From contig JAAFIC010000027.1 of assembly GCA_013298565.1 (NCBI GenBank), positions 1 through 37,336 on the forward strand: DNA of 37,336 nt, read 5' to 3'. The notes under the pieces were generated by a model that worked only from the letters and a program-made list of their open reading frames with translations, was not told where the DNA came from and did no database searches. The first letter of the stretch is position 1; each line of letters starts with the position of its first letter. This DNA is from Alphaproteobacteria bacterium. GTDB lineage: Bacteria; Pseudomonadota; Alphaproteobacteria; Elsterales; Elsteraceae. The position numbers and the translations under genes are program-made. Shown piece after piece: positions 1 through 7,682 of this stretch.

Positions 1-1
1 C

Positions 2-70
2 GGCGCGGTGCGCCGCACGGAGAGCTTCGTGGTGCTGCGGACGTATTTGGAGCGGGGGATTAGTCCTTAA
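2..70 (+). CDS. 3' end of a gene entering from the left, possibly an Lrp/AsnC-type regulator
   Basis: A reading frame is open from base 2 and ends at TAA. It encodes about 22 residues, ending in RTESFVVLRTYLERGISP. The pattern (R-T-E-x-hydrophobic-V-L-R-T) resembles the last strand of Lrp/AsnC ligand-binding domains, but the fragment is too short to assign with any certainty. Its stop codon overlaps the stop of the convergent chromate transporter gene by 3 bases (TTAA). No start or domain is visible in the window. Confidence 0.4.
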   Translation, partial: GAVRRTESFVVLRTYLERGISP

Positions 71-1434
71 CCGCCGAGAAGCAGCGTCACCGCCAACCCT
101 AACGCTGCACACCCTGCCAGCACTTCCCCCGTGCCGCGTTTGAAGCGAAACAGCGCCACTATCGCCGCCACCGTCAACGCCAATGCCGCGCTGTTAAGGC
201 TGCTCAAGTCTGGCACGTCCAGATGCAGCCCGTAGCCGGACCAAGGGCGAACGCTGGCGAACAGCACGTGCAGGGCAAACCAGACCGAGAGGTTGAGGAT
301 AACGCCGACCACCGCAGCAGTAATCGCGGTCAACGCTGCCGACAGCGGCTTATGACCGCGCAAGGCTTCCACATAGGGCGCACCGAGGAAGATCCACAGG
401 AAGCAGGGCACGAACGTCACCCAGGTCGTCAACAATCCGCCCAAAGTTGCGGCCAGCAGCGGGTGCAGGCCGCCCGCATCGCGCCACGCGCCCATGAAGC
501 CGACGAACTGCGTGACCATAATCAACGGCCCTGGCGTGGTTTCGGCCATGCCGAGGCCGTCGAGCATTTCGCCGGGTTGAAGCCAGCCGTAAGTGGCGAC
601 GGCTTCCTGCGCCACATAGGCCAGCACGGCATAGGCCCCGCCAAAGGTGACGACCGCCATTTTCGAGAAGAATACGGCAATCGTGCTGAACACATTCTCC
701 GGCCCGAGCAGCAGGACCAGCGCCAGCACTGGCCCCAACCACAGCGCACCGAAAATCGTGGCGATCCGCAGCGACCAGCTTAGAGAGGGGCGGGCGTGAT
801 CGGGAACGCCGTCGCCCAAGCGGCTGTCGGCATCACTGAGGCCCGGCCCGCTGCTGCCATGCCCGGCGCTCCCATCGAAGGCGGCCCATCCCAGCTTACC
901 GCCGAAAAAGCCAATGATCCCAGCCGTCACGATAATCAGCGGAAACGGCAGGTCGAAGGCGTGAATGGCGATGAAGGACGTGCCCGCCAGCCCCCATAAT
1001 GTGCGGTTCCGCAAAGCGCGCTTCCCCACCCGCAACAAGGCTTGCAACACGACCGCCAGCACAGCGGCTTTTAGACCGAAGAACAATCCTTCTACGGCAC
1101 TTAGGTGCCCCGCTAACACATAGAGCCAGCTTAGGGCCATAATGGCGATCATACCGGGGAAGATGAACAGTAACCCTGCCACCAAGCCGCCCGCTGTGCG
1201 GTGCATCAGCCACCCGATGTAGGTGGCGAGTTGTTGGGCTTCCGGCCCTGGCAGCAACATGCAGTAGTTGAGCGCGTGGAGAAACCGCGTCTCGCCGATC
1301 CAGCGTTTTTCATCGACAAGAATCCGGTGCATCACGGCGATTTGCGCCGCAGGCCCGCCGAAGCTGAGGGAGGCGATTCGCACCCACACCCAAAAAGCCT
1401 CGCGGAAGGAGACGGGAGAAGACATGAGGCTCAC
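67..1434 (-). CDS. chrA: chromate transporter ChrA (two-domain CHR family)
   Basis: Inner-membrane protein of 455 residues, the usual length for a bidomain ChrA that expels chromate. The N-terminal half carries FGGPAAQIAVMH, the LNYCMLLPGPEAQQLATYIG signature and several hydrophobic helices. The C-terminal half repeats the plan with TFGGAYAVLAYV and GLGMAETTPGPLIMVTQFVG. A polar linker of about 30 residues lies near position 200. The start chosen is a GTG at 1432-1434 that overlaps the upstream chrB stop (GTGA), implying translational coupling; an in-frame ATG lies three codons later. Chromate specificity is inferred from family and from the chrB neighbour; sulfate is the natural competing anion. 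Confidence 0.93.
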   Translation of the reverse strand: MSLMSSPVSFREAFWVWVRIASLSFGGPAAQIAVMHRILVDEKRWIGETRFLHALNYCMLLPGPEAQQLATYIGWLMHRTAGGLVAGLLFIFPGMIAIMALSWLYVLAGHLSAVEGLFFGLKAAVLAVVLQALLRVGKRALRNRTLWGLAGTSFIAIHAFDLPFPLIIVTAGIIGFFGGKLGWAAFDGSAGHGSSGPGLSDADSRLGDGVPDHARPSLSWSLRIATIFGALWLGPVLALVLLLGPENVFSTIAVFFSKMAVVTFGGAYAVLAYVAQEAVATYGWLQPGEMLDGLGMAETTPGPLIMVTQFVGFMGAWRDAGGLHPLLAATLGGLLTTWVTFVPCFLWIFLGAPYVEALRGHKPLSAALTAITAAVVGVILNLSVWFALHVLFASVRPWSGYGLHLDVPDLSSLNSAALALTVAAIVALFRFKRGTGEVLAGCAALGLAVTLLLGG

Positions 1435-2243
1435 GCCCTTTCAGCCGGCCAGGTGTGGGTCTCGCCCACGGCATCCCGGCACCAACGGTAAAACGCATCA
1501 TAGAGGGGTAGGCTGGCGCTGAGTTGTGCCAGATCGTCCCGGTACATGCGCGAAAAGCCTAAAGAGGCGGCGAGCAACCCTGCGGCCTGCGGCGCAAGAT
1601 CCAGCGCCGCCGTATCCGCGCCGCGAATGATGGTCGCCAATCGGTCCAGCGCCGGGGAGGTTAGCCCGAACTCTTCCAGCATCGTATCGAAGGTGCAGCG
1701 CTCCGCCCGGTGGCTCCAGAACGTGCCTTCAATGTCGAAAGGCGTCGCACCAAAGCGCTCGGCCACCGCAGTGACTTGGCTTGCATCGACGAACAGAAAC
1801 ACCGCCGCGCGGTCGATAAAACGGCGAATAAGCCAAGGGCAGGCAATGCGGTCGATTTTAGGGCGGGCGCGTGTGACCCACAGCGTGCGCCCTGTGCTAT
1901 CGGCGGGCGGCAGGGGGAGTGTCTTGACTAGCAGATGCCCCCCCGCGCGCCACGCCTCGAACCCGCCTTCCAGCGTTTCCGCCGCGACGCCGAGGTGCCG
2001 AAGCCAGGCTGCTACGCCTTCCGACAGCTTCAAACCGCGCTGGCAACTGACGATCACCGATTGGCCGATAAACTCAGCCCCCCAGGTGGCAACGGAAAAC
2101 GGATCGCGCTGCACGGAGGCGGGGATTAGCCGAGGGTCGGCCTCAAAATCTTCGGGAAGGCGCACATCCAGCAGCACAGGGCAGGTGGGCAAACCCACCA
2201 ACCGCGACAGTTGCGCTGGGGTAATTTCAGTATTCGACGGCAT
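1431..2243 (-). CDS. chrB: rhodanese-ChrB fusion, chromate resistance protein
   Basis: The 270-residue protein joins two domains. Residues about 1-105 are rhodanese-like (LLDVRLPEDFEADPR, then VIVSCQRGLKLSEG with the active-site-type C-x-x-G-x-x-x-S loop). The rest is a ChrB C-terminal domain (RARPKIDRIACPWLIRRFID, FDIEGTFWSHRAERCTFDTM, IIRGADT). ChrB proteins are linked to chromate sensing and resistance; the rhodanese may handle sulfur chemistry, which is inference. I chose the ATG at 2241-2243 because AAGGTGG sits 6 bases upstream; the same frame is open further upstream to about 2630, but that part is low-complexity and crosses a terminator. It is coupled to chrA by a 4-base overlap. Confidence 0.87.
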   Translation of the reverse strand: MPSNTEITPAQLSRLVGLPTCPVLLDVRLPEDFEADPRLIPASVQRDPFSVATWGAEFIGQSVIVSCQRGLKLSEGVAAWLRHLGVAAETLEGGFEAWRAGGHLLVKTLPLPPADSTGRTLWVTRARPKIDRIACPWLIRRFIDRAAVFLFVDASQVTAVAERFGATPFDIEGTFWSHRAERCTFDTMLEEFGLTSPALDRLATIIRGADTAALDLAPQAAGLLAASLGFSRMYRDDLAQLSASLPLYDAFYRWCRDAVGETHTWPAERA

Positions 2244-2428
2244 AACGTCCACCTTACCATAAGAGCTCGGACGCGAACTTCGGCCTGCCGCCTCACGGGG
2301 CCTCGCAGAACCCCTTAAAAGCGAGGCAACCACAGCCCACGCCCCTCTGTCAATCGGCGCATCGCATCTCTGGCCCCTTTCCCGAAGCCAGCCGAAAGGG
2401 CCGAGGAGGGGCTTGAAGGGTAACGCCG
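2244..2428. other. leader region upstream of chrB
   Basis: No convincing gene. On the minus strand it holds a perfect -35-like TTGACA (complement of 2348-2353) without a clear -10. A hairpin lies further upstream, with arms 2372-2381 and 2394-2402 (GGCCCTTTC paired with GAAAGGGGCC). The chrBA promoter presumably lies here, because a strong terminator (2429-2463) separates chrB from the gene upstream. Confidence 0.4.
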
Positions 2429-2463
2429 AAAAAAAGCCCCGCCCCATAAAGGGACGGGGTTTT
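2429..2463 (-). terminator. rho-independent terminator, minus strand
   Basis: On the minus strand CCCCGTCCC, a TTTAT loop and GGGGCGGGG form a GC-rich stem followed at once by CTTTTTTT. The single non-Watson-Crick pair is a G-U wobble on the minus strand but a C-A mismatch on the plus strand. Together with the T tract this sets the orientation as minus. Confidence 0.8.
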
Positions 2464-2500
2464 AAGGGAAGGGTTCGAGGTGGTCCGAGGACGACGCTCG
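2429..2500 (-). ncRNA. candidate Fur-regulated small RNA
   Basis: A predicted minus-strand transcript of about 70 nt starts just after the promoter at 2507-2535 and ends in the terminator at 2429-2463. Its 5' half has little internal pairing and is rich in CCUC, CCACCUC and CCCUUCCC runs. Such runs are typical of trans-acting sRNAs that pair with Shine-Dalgarno sequences. The architecture (iron-box promoter, short single-stranded seed, strong terminator) matches RyhB/PrrF-type sRNAs by layout only; I see no sequence homology. It could instead be an attenuated leader for chrBA. Confidence 0.4.
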
Positions 2501-2506
2501 CTGAGG

Positions 2507-2559
2507 AAGATATTGAGAGTGAATCGCATTGGCAAGATAAATTTTGCGATTCATTCTCA
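2507..2559 (-). promoter_or_regulatory. promoter with paired Fur-like boxes
   Basis: On the minus strand TTGCCA (complement of 2530-2535) and TATCTT (complement of 2507-2512) are 17 bp apart. One Fur-like 7-1-7 box, TGCGATTCACTCTCA (complement of 2514-2528), fills the spacer. A second, TGAGAATGAATCGCA (complement of 2545-2559), lies just upstream of the -35. The boxes are inverted relative to each other with centres about 31 bp apart, roughly three helical turns. Fur assignment is by resemblance; Irr or another Fur-family regulator is possible. Confidence 0.45.
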
Positions 2560-2566
2560 GTTGCAT

Positions 2567-3235
2567 TTAGCGGTCGTACCGCTCTTCCTCCCACGGGTCG
2601 CCTTCGTTGTGGTAGCCGCGATTTTCCCAATAGCCGGGTTTATCGTCGGCACAGAACTCGATACGGGTCAGCCATTTGGCCGATTTCCAGAAGTAATATT
2701 TCGGCACGACCAGCCGCACTGGCCCACCATGTTCGGGGGTAAGCGGCTCGCCTTCCCAAGAATGGGCCAGCACGACATCTTTTGCGCCGAAATGATCGAG
2801 GCGTAGATTGGTCGTATAGCCATCGGCACTGTAGAGCATGACGTGACGGGCCTGCGGGAGCGGTTGCACAAGGTCCAGCAGATGCCGCGCCGACACGCCC
2901 TCCCAATGGTTATCGAAGCGCGACCACGCGGTAACGCAGTGAATGTCTGAGAGGAATTTTTGCTGCGGTTGAGCGGCAAAGCTCTCCCACGTCAACGTCT
3001 GCGGTGCGTTCACCAATCCGTCGATCTGAAGCTGCCAAGTGTCGGCGTTCAGGCGCGGCTTAAGCCCCAAATCGAGCACCGGCCAGTTTTTCACCTCATG
3101 CTGCCCCGGCGGCAAGCGCTGACTAAGCGGAGTGCCGCGCTGCCCGGTTAGCAGCCTGCCTTCTTTGGCCCATTCTTGTTTACGATCAATCAGCTTGGTG
3201 CGGATTGATCCCCATAGGCTATCATCTTTGCTCAT
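2567..3235 (-). CDS. sulfite oxidase-like molybdopterin oxidoreductase
   Basis: A 222-residue soluble protein consisting of a single oxidoreductase molybdopterin-binding domain of the SUOX/YuiH type. The conserved cysteine that would bind molybdenum is C100 in SDIHCVTAWSRFDNHWEGV. Other family features are YSADGYTTNL, EPLTPEHGGPVRLVVP and YFWKSAKW. There is no signal peptide, haem or dimerisation domain, so it is not a complete sulfite oxidase or MsrP. Substrate and electron acceptor are unknown. The start is firm: GGAGGG lies 7 bases upstream of the ATG. It reads away from the LysE-type exporter. A terminator about 100 bp downstream and an intervening promoter separate it from chrB. Confidence 0.85.
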   Translation of the reverse strand: MSKDDSLWGSIRTKLIDRKQEWAKEGRLLTGQRGTPLSQRLPPGQHEVKNWPVLDLGLKPRLNADTWQLQIDGLVNAPQTLTWESFAAQPQQKFLSDIHCVTAWSRFDNHWEGVSARHLLDLVQPLPQARHVMLYSADGYTTNLRLDHFGAKDVVLAHSWEGEPLTPEHGGPVRLVVPKYYFWKSAKWLTRIEFCADDKPGYWENRGYHNEGDPWEEERYDR

Positions 3236-3381
3236 TTACGCTCCCTCCGCCGGGCCGAGTAAGGCGCTATTCCAGTTTGATATAGGGCCGCGCGTGGGAT
3301 TCGGCGAGAGGCGGCATCTCTCTTAGTCTCTCGTGCTTGGCCCTCTTGCTTGGCGCGGCTGATTGTGGTTCGTCTCAGCCT

Positions 3382-3999
3382 ATGGAAATGTTGCTGGTTC
3401 TGAAGGGAATTTTGATCGGTCTCATGGTGTCGGCCCCTGTCGGGCCGGTGGCAGTGCTGTGCGTGCGCCGGACGCTGCAAGCGGGTGCCCTCTGCGGGTA
3501 CACCAGCGCGGCGGGCGCTGTTGTTGCCGATATGGTGTTCGGCGTTATCGCCTGCTTTGGTGTGGCGGCAGTGGCGACAGTGCTAACGGATTATTCGACG
3601 CCGCTGCGGTTGATCGGCGGGTTTTTGCTGCTCGGCATGGGCATCGACAGTTGGCGCAGCCGGTCGGGGGATACGACCGACGCCGCGCAAACGGCGCTGA
3701 TGAAAGCCTTCGGCTCCACCTTTGCCCTGACCATTACAAACCCGATGACGATTTTTGCCTTCACGGGCCTGCTCGCCGCCTCCGACATCATGAGCCATGC
3801 CATGAGTTTGGACGCGACGTTGACCGTGATTTTTGGGATTTTTCTTGGGGTGACGCTGTGGTGGGGCGGGCTTGTGGGGGTTGGGATTGTGCTGCGGCGC
3901 TGGCTTGGTCAGCGCGATTTCCAGTGGCTGCACCATCTGTCCGGCGCGCTGCTACTGCTGTTTGGTATAGCGACCTTGCTCTCGATCCTAATCGTCTAG
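3382..3999 (+). CDS. LysE/RhtB-family amino-acid exporter
   Basis: A 205-residue inner-membrane protein with about six hydrophobic segments and the family motif near the N terminus (GILIGLMVSAPVGPVAVLCV). It also has the mid-protein TITNPMTIFAF signature. LysE/RhtB proteins export amino acids or small metabolites using the proton gradient; the substrate cannot be told from sequence. The ATG at 3382 is the first that gives a normal N terminus, but no good ribosome site is visible, and ATG 3388 is an alternative. Its 3' end overlaps the convergent recX by 12 bases. Confidence 0.85.
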   Translation: MEMLLVLKGILIGLMVSAPVGPVAVLCVRRTLQAGALCGYTSAAGAVVADMVFGVIACFGVAAVATVLTDYSTPLRLIGGFLLLGMGIDSWRSRSGDTTDAAQTALMKAFGSTFALTITNPMTIFAFTGLLAASDIMSHAMSLDATLTVIFGIFLGVTLWWGGLVGVGIVLRRWLGQRDFQWLHHLSGALLLLFGIATLLSILIV

Positions 4000-4608
4000 C
4001 GGGTCTGAGGCCGTCACGATTTGCCGGGCCACCGCAAGGGAATGCCCCGCGCGCAACAGGCTTGCCAAATCCTTCTCAGGTTGGCGCGGATCGTCGGTCG
4101 GCCTCACGCGGTACGGCCCCAGGCGGCGGCGGCGGGCGAAAGTGCGGGCGGCGGTGAGGGCAATATCCTCTTCCGCGTCGGCAGCTGTTGCGGCCAGAAC
4201 CGCGCCCACGGCGGCAGGCGCGATACCTTTACCGCGTAAAGTTTCGGTAATCACGCGCGGGCTTTTGCCCTGGCGTAGCAGGGCCGCCACGCGGCCTTCG
4301 GTGAAGCGCGCATCATCGAGATAGCCCAAGGCGGCGGCGCGCTGAAGCACCGTTTCCCGGCGCTGTGCGGCTTCCTCTGGCGCAATCATCTCGGCGAGGA
4401 GTGCGGGCCGCAAGCGCCGATCCAACACTCGGCGCAGCATTTCGACTGAGGCGGAGAAGCGTTGCAGATAGCGCAGGCTGATTGCCCATAGCCGTTCGGT
4501 ACTAACATTGATCGGGCGCTCGCGAGTAGCGCGCTCCGGCCTTGGTGGACGCTGGCGAGGGCGGGGAGTAGGATCGACCCCGTTTCCAGTTTTCGAGTCA
4601 TGCTGCAT
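3988..4608 (-). CDS. recX: RecX family regulatory protein
   Basis: A 206-residue protein. After a basic, proline-rich, disordered N terminus of about 35 residues come the helical RecX repeats: LRYLQRFSASVEMLRRVL, LGYLDDARFTEGRVAALLRQGKSP and TLRGKGIA. Family members bind RecA filaments and limit or modulate recombination. recA is not in the window. GGGGAGGAG lies about 7 bases upstream of the ATG at 4606-4608, which fixes the start. That ATG overlaps the start codon of the divergent ABC permease gene in a CATG tetramer, so this ribosome site lies inside the neighbouring coding region. Confidence 0.85.
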   Translation of the reverse strand: MQHDSKTGNGVDPTPRPRQRPPRPERATRERPINVSTERLWAISLRYLQRFSASVEMLRRVLDRRLRPALLAEMIAPEEAAQRRETVLQRAAALGYLDDARFTEGRVAALLRQGKSPRVITETLRGKGIAPAAVGAVLAATAADAEEDIALTAARTFARRRRLGPYRVRPTDDPRQPEKDLASLLRAGHSLAVARQIVTASDPLDD

Positions 4609-5431
4609 GTCTAATCTCCTCCCCGCCCGGCCCCCCGGTTTGCCGCCCATGCCGCTCCCCCCCATCGGTGTAAACTGGTTGGGGCTTTGGACTTTGTACC
4701 TTAAGGAAGTGCGGCGTTTTCTCAACGTCTATACCCAAACGCTGATGGCCCCCGTGGTCACGAGTTTTCTGTTTTTAGCCGTCTTCACGCTTGCGCTGGG
4801 GCGGGGGGCGGAGATTGTCGATGGTGTTCCCTACAGTCAGTTCTTAGCGCCAGGGCTGGTGATGATGGCGATGACGCAGAACGCCTTTGCCAATACCTCC
4901 TCCTCCCTCGTGATTTCCAAAATGCAGGGGAATATCGTCGATCTCTTAATGCCACCCCTCTCGCCGGGGGAAGTGACGTTAGCGCTGACGGCAGCAGGGG
5001 TAACGCGCGGGCTGCTGGTTGGCGCGGTCACGGGCGTTGCGATGATCCCCTTCGTTAGGTTGGCGCCGGAGCATCTCGGTTTCATCCTGTTTCACGGGAT
5101 CGCGGCCTGCACCATGCTATCGCTGCTGGGGCTGGTTGGCGGGCTGTGGTCGGAGAAATTCGATCATATGAATGCCATTGCCAATTTCATTATTAGCCCG
5201 CTGGCGTTTCTGTCGGGGACGTTCTACACGACCACCCGCCTGCCCGAAGCGTGGCAGAATGTGGCGCACCTTAATCCATTCTTTTATATGTTAGATGGCT
5301 TCCGCTACGGTTTTATCGGCCATGCCGATGGGAATTTAACCGTTGGCTTCCTCGTGATGATTGTCATGTGCCTCGCGCTCTCTTTTACCGCTTACACACT
5401 GATTCGAACGGGGTATCGCTTAAAAAGTTGA
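4607..5431 (+). CDS. ABC-2 type transporter permease
   Basis: A 274-residue integral membrane protein of the ABC-2 (drug/polysaccharide efflux, NodJ-like) class. A proline-rich N terminus precedes VNWLGLWTLYLKEVRRFLNV, then about six transmembrane segments. Other recognisable features are FLAPGLVMMAMTQNAFANTSSS, ANFIISPLAFLSGTFY and LNPFFYMLDGFRYGFIG. No ATPase gene is adjacent, so its partner must be encoded elsewhere. The start at ATG 4607 is the best available but has only a weak ribosome site; ATG 4649 is possible. It lies divergent to recX with overlapping start codons. Confidence 0.87.
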   Translation: MSNLLPARPPGLPPMPLPPIGVNWLGLWTLYLKEVRRFLNVYTQTLMAPVVTSFLFLAVFTLALGRGAEIVDGVPYSQFLAPGLVMMAMTQNAFANTSSSLVISKMQGNIVDLLMPPLSPGEVTLALTAAGVTRGLLVGAVTGVAMIPFVRLAPEHLGFILFHGIAACTMLSLLGLVGGLWSEKFDHMNAIANFIISPLAFLSGTFYTTTRLPEAWQNVAHLNPFFYMLDGFRYGFIGHADGNLTVGFLVMIVMCLALSFTAYTLIRTGYRLKS

Positions 5432-5590
5432 GAAATACAGCATAATTGCTGGGCAGCCCTGCGGGGCGCGCGGGGGGTGCGCTTACTCCCGCGATTGACA
5501 GGATGAAACCCCCTCCTGATAATTCCCCTTTTTTCGCGCCGGGCCGGAGTGGCTGGCTCCGGGCGGATTGAGGTGTTGGAGGATTCCACC
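5432..5590 (+). promoter_or_regulatory. argD upstream region with small ORF and stem-loop
   Basis: This gap carries the argDF-hslO control signals. It contains a 22-codon ORF (5503-5571, beginning MKPPPDNSPFF, three consecutive prolines) and a stem-loop inside it, CCGGAG-loop-CTCCGG. The argD ribosome site GGAGGA (5578-5583) follows. The ORF has only two arginine codons, so a classical arginine attenuator is not supported. I see no unambiguous promoter. Confidence 0.3.
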
Positions 5591-6769
5591 GTGATTCCGA
5601 GCCTGCTCCCCGTGTTCAGCAGGATCAACCTTTCGTTCGAGAAAGGCGAAGGGGCCTATCTGTTTGGCTCGGACGGGCGACGATACCTCGATTTCGCGAG
5701 CGGCATTGCCGTGACGGGCCTGGGCCACGCCCATCCGCACCTTGTGGCAGCCTTGAAAGCGGCGGCGGAAAAGCCTTGGCATCTCTCCAATCTCTATGAG
5801 ATCCCGGAACAAGCGCGCTTGGCCGACCGGCTGGTTGCCAATAGCTTTGCCGATACGGCTTTCTTTTGTAATTCGGGTGCGGAAGCGCTGGAATGCGGCA
5901 TTAAAATGATCCGCAAGTTCCACGCTTCCCAGGGTCATCCGCAGAAATACCGAATGATTAGTATTCAGGGTGCGTTTCATGGCCGGACGCTTGCCACGAT
6001 TGCGGCGGGCGGGCAGGAAAAATACCTGGCAGGCTTCGGCCCCAAAGTTGATGGGTTCGATCAGGTTGCCTTCAGTAATCTCAACGAGTTGCGCGCGGCG
6101 ATTACGCCGGAAACCGCCGGAATCATGATTGAGCCGGTGCAGGGCGAAGGCGGGGCGCGCGCCAGCTCGCCCGACTATCTGCACGCGCTGCGGCAGGTGT
6201 GTGACGAGTTCGGCCTGCTGTTGCTGTTCGATGAAGTGCAGTGCGGCATCGGGCGCAGCGGTAAACTGTTCGCTTATGAGTGGGCCAATGTCGCCCCCGA
6301 TGTGATGGCTTTGGCGAAAGGTCTCGGCGGCGGGTTTCCGGTCGGGGCGTGCCTTGCGACCGAACGGGCGGCCTTGGGCATGACGGCGGGCGTGCATGGC
6401 ACCACCTTCGGCGGCAATCCGCTGGCAATGGCGATTGGTAATGCGGTGCTGGATGTGATTCTGGCACCAGGGTTCCTCGATCATGTCATCGCGGCGGCGG
6501 AAAAATTCCGCCACGGTCTCGCGCAGATCGTCGCCGATTATCCGGCGGTCTATGCCGAAGTGCGCGGCCAGGGTCTGCTCTCTGGGCTACGCTGTGTGGT
6601 GCCGAATGGCGAAGTGCAGACGCGCTTGCGAGAGCACGGTCTGCTTACGGTGGCGGCGGGCGATAATGTAGTGCGACTGTTGCCGCCCCTCACCATCGGC
6701 GATACCGAAATTCAAGAAGCGCTGGCGGCGATTAAAGCCGTTGCTAGCGCCTGGGGTGTGCAGGCGTAA
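5591..6769 (+). CDS. argD: acetylornithine/succinylornithine aminotransferase
   Basis: A 392-residue class III PLP-dependent aminotransferase. It converts N-acetylglutamate semialdehyde to N-acetylornithine in arginine synthesis, and ArgD enzymes often also act in the lysine pathway. Visible features are [20 protein letters not shown] near the N terminus, [45 protein letters not shown] and the Schiff-base lysine K243 in [14 protein letters not shown]. The GTG start at 5591 has GGAGGA seven bases upstream and gives the normal family N terminus. It is followed after 4 bases by argF. Confidence 0.95.
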   Translation: MIPSLLPVFSRINLSFEKGEGAYLFGSDGRRYLDFASGIAVTGLGHAHPHLVAALKAAAEKPWHLSNLYEIPEQARLADRLVANSFADTAFFCNSGAEALECGIKMIRKFHASQGHPQKYRMISIQGAFHGRTLATIAAGGQEKYLAGFGPKVDGFDQVAFSNLNELRAAITPETAGIMIEPVQGEGGARASSPDYLHALRQVCDEFGLLLLFDEVQCGIGRSGKLFAYEWANVAPDVMALAKGLGGGFPVGACLATERAALGMTAGVHGTTFGGNPLAMAIGNAVLDVILAPGFLDHVIAAAEKFRHGLAQIVADYPAVYAEVRGQGLLSGLRCVVPNGEVQTRLREHGLLTVAAGDNVVRLLPPLTIGDTEIQEALAAIKAVASAWGVQA

Positions 6770-6773
6770 TTCC

Positions 6774-7682
6774 ATGACCGTTAAGCATTTTTTGGATCTC
6801 GATCAACTTCCCGCCGCCACCCTGCGGGACATTCTCACCGATGCGGCCCGCATGAAAGCGGCGCTGAAGGCGGGTCACGGCACCGCGCCACGTTTGGCGG
6901 GTAAAACCCTCGCCATGCTGTTTGAAAAAGCCTCCACCCGCACGCGCGTGTCGTTTGAAGTGGCGATGAAGCAGCTTGGCGGCCAAACCATCATTCTGCG
7001 GCAAGAAGAGATGCAGTTGAAGCGCGGCGAGACGATGGCCGATACCGCCAAAGTGCTCTCCCGCTACGTCGATGCGATCATGATTCGCACTGGTCCCGCG
7101 CAGAAGCTGATTGATCTTGCCACGCACGGCTCCGTTCCGGTCATTAATGGATTAACGGATATGGGGCACCCCTGTCAGGTTATGGCCGATATTCTGACGT
7201 TCGAGGAGCATCGCGGCCCGATTGCTGGGAAAGCCGTGGCCTGGATTGGCGATGCGAACAACGTGTGTATCTCTTGGGTCCATGCCGCTGCCCGCTTCGG
7301 GTTCGAGCTTCGGATTGCCGCCCCCGGCGCGCTGGCCCCCAAGCCAGCCCTGCTGGCGTGGGCCAAGGCGGAAGGCGCGAGCATTCGCGTGACCACCGAT
7401 GCGCGCGCGGCAGTGTCGGCAGTTGATCTCGTGACCACCGATACTTGGGTGTCGATGGGGCAAGAGGTGGCGAATCGCAACTATCTCCTCGCGCCCTATT
7501 CGGTCGATCAGGCTCTGATGGCCTGCGCCAAGCCGGAGGCGGTGTTTCTGCACTGTCTGCCCGCCCATCGCGGCGAAGAAGTGACCGAAGACGTGATCGA
7601 CGGGCCGCAATCCCTCGTGTGGGACGAGGCCGAAAATCGGCTACACGTCCAAAAAGGTATTCTGGCATGGTGCTTGGCATGA
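6774..7682 (+). CDS. argF: ornithine carbamoyltransferase
   Basis: A 302-residue cytosolic enzyme that makes citrulline from ornithine and carbamoyl phosphate. The carbamoyl-phosphate loop is S54-T-R-T. HPCQ and the ornithine-side motif HCLP (260-263, in HCLPAHRGEEV) are intact, as is SMGQE in the ornithine-binding region. The 4-base gap from argD and the ATGA overlap with hslO show it is the middle gene of an operon seen in many alphaproteobacteria. The ATG at 6774 gives the standard N terminus; an upstream in-frame start would lie inside argD. Confidence 0.96.
   Translation: MTVKHFLDLDQLPAATLRDILTDAARMKAALKAGHGTAPRLAGKTLAMLFEKASTRTRVSFEVAMKQLGGQTIILRQEEMQLKRGETMADTAKVLSRYVDAIMIRTGPAQKLIDLATHGSVPVINGLTDMGHPCQVMADILTFEEHRGPIAGKAVAWIGDANNVCISWVHAAARFGFELRIAAPGALAPKPALLAWAKAEGASIRVTTDARAAVSAVDLVTTDTWVSMGQEVANRNYLLAPYSVDQALMACAKPEAVFLHCLPAHRGEEVTEDVIDGPQSLVWDEAENRLHVQKGILAWCLA

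Noticed and set aside
2244-2630. N-terminal extension of the ChrB frame to about 399 residues
   Set aside because: It would run through a strong terminator, the Fur-like promoter and the end of the molybdoenzyme gene, while ATG 2243 has a good ribosome site and starts at the rhodanese domain.
5483-6514. A 343-codon minus-strand frame opposite argD
   Set aside because: Shadow frame in GC-rich DNA; argD on the plus strand has complete catalytic motifs.
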